Positions 14,956 to 18,401 of a stretch of DNA of 18,401 nt are shown piece by piece; position 1 is the first letter of the stretch; every line of letters begins with the position of its first letter. The translations under genes and the position numbers were made by a program. This DNA is from JBAVQS01 sp049694275 (GTDB lineage: Bacteria > Chloroflexota > Anaerolineae > UBA4142 > SHND01). The stretch is taken from the NCBI GenBank assembly GCA_049694275.1, contig JBAVQS010000386.1, positions 1 to 18,401 of the forward strand, given 5' to 3'. The notes below the pieces were generated by a model. That model saw only the letters and a program-made list of their open reading frames with translations, made no database searches and was not told the DNA's origin.

Positions 14956-15738
14956 ATGATTATCGGGGTTGACCATATCCTGATTGCCGTCGAGAACGTG
15001 GAGCAGGCGATGGCGGTATACCGCCGCCTGGGGTTTGATGTGCAGGCCGGCGGGGAACACCCCCGTATGGGGACGTATAACGCGTTGGTCCCACTCTCCG
15101 ATGGCTCGTACCTGGAGCTCATTGGGGTGCGGGACCGGGTCAAAGCGGCGCTATTCCCCAATTCGGGGAGCGTAGTCGCGGCGCTGGCTCACGCGAACCG
15201 GCTGGCGAGTTTTGCGCTCGATACGAATGATATGGTCGCCGATATCGAAGGGATTCGCGGGCGCGGGCTGGAAATCGCAGACCCGATGGCGGGTGAGCGG
15301 ATGCGCCCCGACGGCCAAAAGGTGGCCTGGCGAACGGCGCATTTTGAAATCCCCCATCTCCCCTTTTTGATTCAGGATATTACCCCGCACTCTATTCGTG
15401 TGCCCCTGCCCAGTAGTGGGATAGGGGCGCACGCTTTTCTGTCGCAGGTGGTGTTGAATGTGAGCGATGCGCCGGCGGCCTCGCGGGTGTGGCAGAATTT
15501 GTTGGGCAGGATTCCAACGACCGGCGCCGAATTTACACTGGCGCGAGCGAGTGTTCGCCTGGCGCATAACCAGGGCCAGCCGAATGGGATCGCCGCGCTG
15601 AATATTGCCATTGCAGATTTGGACCGGCGTGTCCAGGAGATGCAGGAACGCGGCATCCGGATCGCTCAAAGCCAGAGCGGGATGGAGATCGACCCCGCCG
15701 ATACCGCCGGTGCGCGAATCCTGCTGAGCAGGGCGTAA
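14956..15738 (+). CDS. VOC/glyoxalase-like protein with two tandem VOC halves
   Basis: 260 residues. N-terminal VOC module begins GVDHILIAVENVEQAM (4-19; His7 is the usual first metal ligand) and continues YLELIGV (52-58; Glu54). The second half from about 140 contains AFLSQVVLNVSDAPAA and ALNIAIADL, a second beta-alpha-beta-beta-beta unit without a clear metal His. Overall it resembles the 'glyoxalase-like domain' (Glyoxalase_3) group, whose substrates are mostly unknown. Excellent GGAGG 7 nt before the ATG. Its stop is one nucleotide from the adenine deaminase ATG, so the two genes are very likely translationally coupled. A role in purine breakdown is an inference from this position only. 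Confidence 0.8.
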   Translation: MIIGVDHILIAVENVEQAMAVYRRLGFDVQAGGEHPRMGTYNALVPLSDGSYLELIGVRDRVKAALFPNSGSVVAALAHANRLASFALDTNDMVADIEGIRGRGLEIADPMAGERMRPDGQKVAWRTAHFEIPHLPFLIQDITPHSIRVPLPSSGIGAHAFLSQVVLNVSDAPAASRVWQNLLGRIPTTGAEFTLARASVRLAHNQGQPNGIAALNIAIADLDRRVQEMQERGIRIAQSQSGMEIDPADTAGARILLSRA

Positions 15739-15739
15739 G

Positions 15740-17488
15740 ATGGAAATCGGCGCGATTATCAAGGTCGCACGGGGGGAAGAACCGGCCGACCTGTTGCTCA
15801 AGAATGTGCGGGTGGTTAACGTCTTTTCGGGCGAGGTCGAAGAGACGTCCATTGCCATCATGCACTCGCGCGTGGTCGGGCTGGGCAGCTATGAGGCGCG
15901 CGAGGTGATCGACCTTAAGGGGCAGTATGTCTGCCCGGGGTTTATCGACGCGCACGTGCACATCGAGAGCGCGATGGTGCCGCCCTACGAGTTTGCGCGG
16001 GCGGTGGTGCCGCATGGAACGACCTCGGTAATCATCGACCCCCACGAGATTGCGAATGTGCTGGGCGTCGACGGCATCCGGTATATGCTCGCCGCGAGTA
16101 AGTACACCCCGTTCAGCGTTTTTGTCATGGTCCCCTCATGCGTCCCGGCGACGAACCTGGAGACCAACGGCGGATCGCTCCGGTGGTCCGACCTGATCCA
16201 GTTCAAGCGTGACGAGTGGGTGATCGGTCTTGGCGAAATGATGAATTTCCCCGGCGTGCTGAACCGCGACGAGTCGGTGCTGGATAAGCTTCGGGCATTT
16301 TCCGACCGGCGCATCGATGGACATGCGCCGGGTATCCGCGGGCGCGATTTGGAAGCATACGTCGCCGCGGGCATAGGGAGCGACCATGAGTGCACCGAGA
16401 TTGACGAGGCCCGGGACAAGATCCGGCTCGGCATGTATGTCATGATTCGCGAGGCTTCCAACGCGAGGAATCTCAGGACCCTCCTCCCGCTCATTACTGC
16501 CAAGAACGCGCGGCGCATCCTGTTTGTCACCGACGACCGGTTCCCAGACGATCTGCTCGATCAGGGGTCCATCGACTATATGGTGCGAACGGCCATCCAG
16601 GAGGGGCTGGACCCGATTACGGCGATCCAGATTGCAACTCTGAATGCTGCCGAATATTTCGGCCTCTCGGACCGCGGGGCGATTGCCCCCGGACGCCGCG
16701 CCGATCTGGTTGTTTTTGACAGTTTCGAGGATTTCCAGGTCCGGCAGGTGTATCGCGGCGGCAAGCTGGTCGCCCGCGAGGGCCGGTTGCTTCCCGGCAA
16801 TCACGAGCCCTCGCGCCCGCCGATTCGCAACACGATGAATGTGGATTGGTCGCGGGTTGATTTGCGCGTGCCGGCCGGGGGCAAGACGCACGCCCGGGTC
16901 ATTGGCCTTATCCCCGACCAACTGGTGACCACCGAGTTGATCGAACCGGCCCGGATCGAGAATGGGCTGATCGTCGCCGACCCGAACCGCGATATTTGCA
17001 AACTGGTGGTGATCGAACGGCACCAGGGGACGGGCAACGTCGGCCGGGGTTTCGTGTCCGGGTTCAATCTCAAAAAGGGCGCGCTGGGCACATCGGTGGG
17101 GCACGACTCGCACAACCTCATTATCGTAGGGACGAACGACGACGATATGATGAGCGCGGCGCGCGCCGTCGCCGCCATGCAGGGCGGCATGGTCGCCGTC
17201 GCTAATGGCGAGGTGCTGGCGCGTGTTCCGCTTCCGATTGCGGGATTGATGAGCGACGAGCCGATTGAACGGGTGCGAGAACAGCTCGACCACCTCGACG
17301 CCGAGGCGCACAAGCTGGGCACAGACCTGCACGCGCCGTTCATGGCGCTCTCGTTCCTGGCGCTGCCTGTCGTTCCAGACCTCAAGTTGACCGACAAGGG
17401 GTTGGTCGATGTCCGCAAGTTCGAGTTTGTGGAAGTTGGGACCAATGAACCAATGGGACAATGCGACAATGCGACAATGAGCCAATAG
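15740..17488 (+). CDS. ade: Adenine deaminase
   Basis: Amidohydrolase converting adenine to hypoxanthine and ammonia in purine salvage. 582 residues. Metal-site and catalytic motifs: GFIDAHVHIES (67-77; His72/His74), IDPHE (99-103; His102), IGLGEMMN (162-169; Glu166), DGHAPG (193-198; His195), GSDHE (213-217; His216) and FVTDDRFPDD (262-271). The C-terminal domain has GHDSHNLIIVGTNDDDM, diagnostic of the Ade family and separating it from other amidohydrolases. Core homology should end about KFEFVEVG; the last 16 residues are translated from an octamer repeat tract (17441-17496) and are probably not functional. The gene follows the VOC gene with a 1-nt gap. Confidence 0.95.
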   Translation: MEIGAIIKVARGEEPADLLLKNVRVVNVFSGEVEETSIAIMHSRVVGLGSYEAREVIDLKGQYVCPGFIDAHVHIESAMVPPYEFARAVVPHGTTSVIIDPHEIANVLGVDGIRYMLAASKYTPFSVFVMVPSCVPATNLETNGGSLRWSDLIQFKRDEWVIGLGEMMNFPGVLNRDESVLDKLRAFSDRRIDGHAPGIRGRDLEAYVAAGIGSDHECTEIDEARDKIRLGMYVMIREASNARNLRTLLPLITAKNARRILFVTDDRFPDDLLDQGSIDYMVRTAIQEGLDPITAIQIATLNAAEYFGLSDRGAIAPGRRADLVVFDSFEDFQVRQVYRGGKLVAREGRLLPGNHEPSRPPIRNTMNVDWSRVDLRVPAGGKTHARVIGLIPDQLVTTELIEPARIENGLIVADPNRDICKLVVIERHQGTGNVGRGFVSGFNLKKGALGTSVGHDSHNLIIVGTNDDDMMSAARAVAAMQGGMVAVANGEVLARVPLPIAGLMSDEPIERVREQLDHLDAEAHKLGTDLHAPFMALSFLALPVVPDLKLTDKGLVDVRKFEFVEVGTNEPMGQCDNATMSQ

Positions 17489-17496
17489 ACCAATTG
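17441..17496 (+). repeat. Seven-unit octamer tandem repeat across the ade stop codon
   Basis: Seven consecutive 8-bp units with strict period: ACCAATGA, ACCAATGG, GACAATGC, GACAATGC, GACAATGA, GCCAATAG, ACCAATTG (pattern R-M-CAATGV, last two units decayed). The ade stop codon falls in unit six. The tract runs to the first base of the GGAGG that serves the next gene. Confidence 0.85.
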
Positions 17497-17506
17497 GAGG
17501 CGATGA

Positions 17507-17965
17507 GTGGCGATGCCGTCGGCAAAAGGACAGGATATTCGAGATCGGACCTTTCGGTTTGGCGTCCGAGTGGTTAGAATGTCCAACCGGCTGCCAAGAA
17601 CAGCGGCCGGGTTTGAATTGGCCCGTCAGGTTATTCGATCTGGTACCAGCATTGGCGCAAACCTTGAAGAAGCAGATGCCGGGGAATCCAAGGCCGATTT
17701 TGTGCACAAAGCCAAGATTGCCCTGAAAGAATCGCGTGAAACGCGGTTCTGGCTCCGAACCATCATTGAAGCCGAACTGCTTTGTGACGAGGAAACAAAG
17801 GGATTGCTCAAGGAAAGCGATGAATTGGTAAGGATCATTTATACGATCATTGCGAATACGCAGAATAAATGGACCAATCGGGCAATTGCCAATGAACCAA
17901 TTCCTGAGCTGGACTTTGTCCATTCCACCAAGCCAACTCGGTTTTTAGTCTATTTTACCGAGTGA
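17507..17965 (+). CDS. Four-helix bundle protein of the 23S rRNA-intervening-sequence (IVP/S23) family
   Basis: 152 residues from GTG 17507 (GGAGG at 17496-17500, 6 nt spacing); ATG 17513 is the alternative. Residues about 12-118 match the IVP/S23 fold: RDRTFRFGVRVVRMS, then QVIRSGTSIGANLEEADAGE (the most conserved part), then the helices KADFVHKAKIALKESRETRFWL and ELLCDEETKGLLKESDELVRI. Such proteins form pentameric four-helix bundles; function is unknown outside rRNA insertions, and there is no rRNA gene here. The last 30 residues lie beyond the family core. The first ten come from an octamer tract (17873-17903) and the rest from a 105-bp sequence that is duplicated downstream. Confidence 0.82.
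   Translation: MAMPSAKGQDIRDRTFRFGVRVVRMSNRLPRTAAGFELARQVIRSGTSIGANLEEADAGESKADFVHKAKIALKESRETRFWLRTIIEAELLCDEETKGLLKESDELVRIIYTIIANTQNKWTNRAIANEPIPELDFVHSTKPTRFLVYFTE
17873..17903 (+). repeat. Second octamer tract inside the 3' end of the IVP gene
   Basis: Units ACCAATCG, GGCAATTG, CCAATGA (7 nt) and ACCAATTC continue the same motif as 17441-17496. The tract is translated in frame and lies after the conserved IVP core, directly before the 105-bp repeat. Confidence 0.7.
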
Positions 17966-18008
17966 ACTTCTGTTCTGGGCATCATTCGAGAGTGGCAAAA
18001 ATAGCTTA
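17904..18008 (+). repeat. 105-bp direct repeat, copy 1 (contains the IVP gene 3' end)
   Basis: Matches 18176-18280 at an offset of exactly 272 bp. The core 17909-18004 is identical over 96 bp; the flanks carry one G/C (17908/18180) and one C/G (18005/18277) difference. It includes the last 20 codons plus stop of the IVP gene. A 7-bp stem, ACTCGGT (17936-17942) with ACCGAGT (17957-17963) and a 14-nt loop, lies inside it at the stop codon and could act as a weak transcript end. Confidence 0.9.
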
Positions 18009-18175
18009 AATTCGAAGAATGGATAAAGTCTAGCTGAGAGGTAGTTTAACAAATCATTCCAGATCGCGTTTTTCGCCCATCTTTCAGGCGTGGCGCCAAA
18101 TTGATTCAGAACACAGATGTAGGTGCGTGAAGTCTCGATGAAATTGGGCTGGAACACATATTTGTTAAACAAGCT
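18009..18175. other. AT-rich unique segment between the direct repeats
   Basis: 167 bp, visibly richer in A and T than the neighbouring genes. No plus-strand gene. A minus-strand frame runs through it (17945-18208, 87 codons) with a protein-like middle (NKYVFQPNFIETSRTY...ERWAKNAIWNDLL) but with both ends inside the repeats and no ribosome binding site. It may be a gene remnant; I do not call it as a gene. Confidence 0.4.
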
Positions 18176-18280
18176 CTGACCTGGACTTTGTCCATTCCAC
18201 CAAGCCAACTCGGTTTTTAGTCTATTTTACCGAGTGAACTTCTGTTCTGGGCATCATTCGAGAGTGGCAAAAATAGGTTA
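18176..18280 (+). repeat. 105-bp direct repeat, copy 2
   Basis: Second copy of 17904-18008. Here it has no upstream IVP coding sequence. Similarity stops at 18280, after which a different sequence (18281-18344) leads to a gene start. A short TACCAA...TTGGTA inverted repeat (18293-18298 and 18311-18316) follows. Confidence 0.9.
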
Positions 18281-18344
18281 CTGCTCAGGCGCTACCAATC
18301 TTTGACGAGTTTGGTATGGTAATGCACACCAACATCCAGTATAG

Positions 18345-18401
18345 ATGGAGGCAATGACACCTTCCCCGTTACCTACTCACGAACAAGTGCAGGCCGCCTA
18401 C
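18345..18401 (+). CDS. Start of a gene leaving the window, possibly IS66-type transposase
   Basis: Only 16-19 codons are visible, from ATG 18345 or ATG 18354 (an in-frame TAG at 18342-18344 rules out earlier starts). The text PLPTHEQVQAAY resembles the first residues of some IS66-family transposases, which often read '(P)T.EQ(V/I)..AY..GEEAV', but the diagnostic part lies outside. GGAGG at 18347-18351 is too close to 18354 (2 nt), so the true start is uncertain. If a transposase, the neighbouring duplication would be easier to explain. Confidence 0.35.
   Translation, partial: MEAMTPSPLPTHEQVQAAY

Noticed and set aside
17441..17903. CRISPR array
   Set aside because: Repeat units are 8 bp with no spacers and no cas genes.
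16136..17923. 595-codon open frame on the minus strand antisense to ade and IVP genes
   Set aside because: It mirrors strongly supported genes (ade, IVP) with full motifs. Its translation is Arg/His/Pro-rich with no recognisable domain; long antisense frames are common in GC-rich genes.
17904..18280. Diversity-generating retroelement template/variable repeat pair
   Set aside because: Only two differences in 105 bp, both G/C swaps and not adenine-targeted, and no reverse transcriptase in the window.

Overview
The window looks like a piece of a Chloroflexota (probably Anaerolineae-like) chromosome. The basis is indirect: moderately high GC, five exported lipoproteins with Thr/Pro/Ala-rich linkers after the lipidated cysteine, a BMP-type ABC importer, a 23S-IVP-type four-helix protein, and degenerate short tandem repeats in the spacers. 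There is no rRNA, tRNA or CRISPR array, and species level cannot be read from it.

Layout. Positions 138-5555 (minus strand) hold a complete purine-nucleoside-type ABC importer transcribed as lipoprotein SBP > double ATPase > permease > permease. A clear sigma-70-type promoter lies at 5755-5782 with a structured leader of about 190 nt, and a perfect 32-bp palindrome sits between the SBP and ATPase genes. Positions 5789-8380 (minus) hold three small membrane proteins (unknown, PsiE-like, YIP1-like) downstream of an exported NodB-type polysaccharide deacetylase whose promoter predicts a leaderless mRNA. Positions 8695-9945 (plus) encode a TolB-like beta-propeller lipoprotein. It converges, across a strong hairpin, on a minus-strand pair at 10136-12675: a HEMLH zincin-like lipoprotein followed, through an ATGA overlap, by a sulfatase lipoprotein.

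From 12787 everything reads on the plus strand: 8-oxoguanine deaminase (12880-14229) with its own promoter, a MazE/MazF-type toxin-antitoxin pair (14289-14893) with a palindromic operator over its promoter, a VOC/glyoxalase-like protein (14956-15738) followed after one nucleotide by adenine deaminase (15740-17488), and an IVP-type four-helix protein (17507-17965). The last 440 bp hold a 105-bp direct repeat (272-bp offset) flanking an AT-rich segment, then the first codons of a gene leaving the window.

How it fits together. Purine import, 8-oxoguanine > urate + NH3 and adenine > hypoxanthine + NH3 form a purine scavenging theme. The deacetylase, sulfatase, zincin and propeller lipoproteins form an extracellular or cell-surface theme. 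The most unusual signals are non-coding: an orphan near-perfect Shine-Dalgarno sequence in the transporter leader, octamer repeat tracts at four spacers (two of them translated as C-terminal tails), the intercistronic palindrome, and the 105-bp duplication that copies the 3' end of the IVP gene. I found no clearly new multi-gene defence or mobile system.
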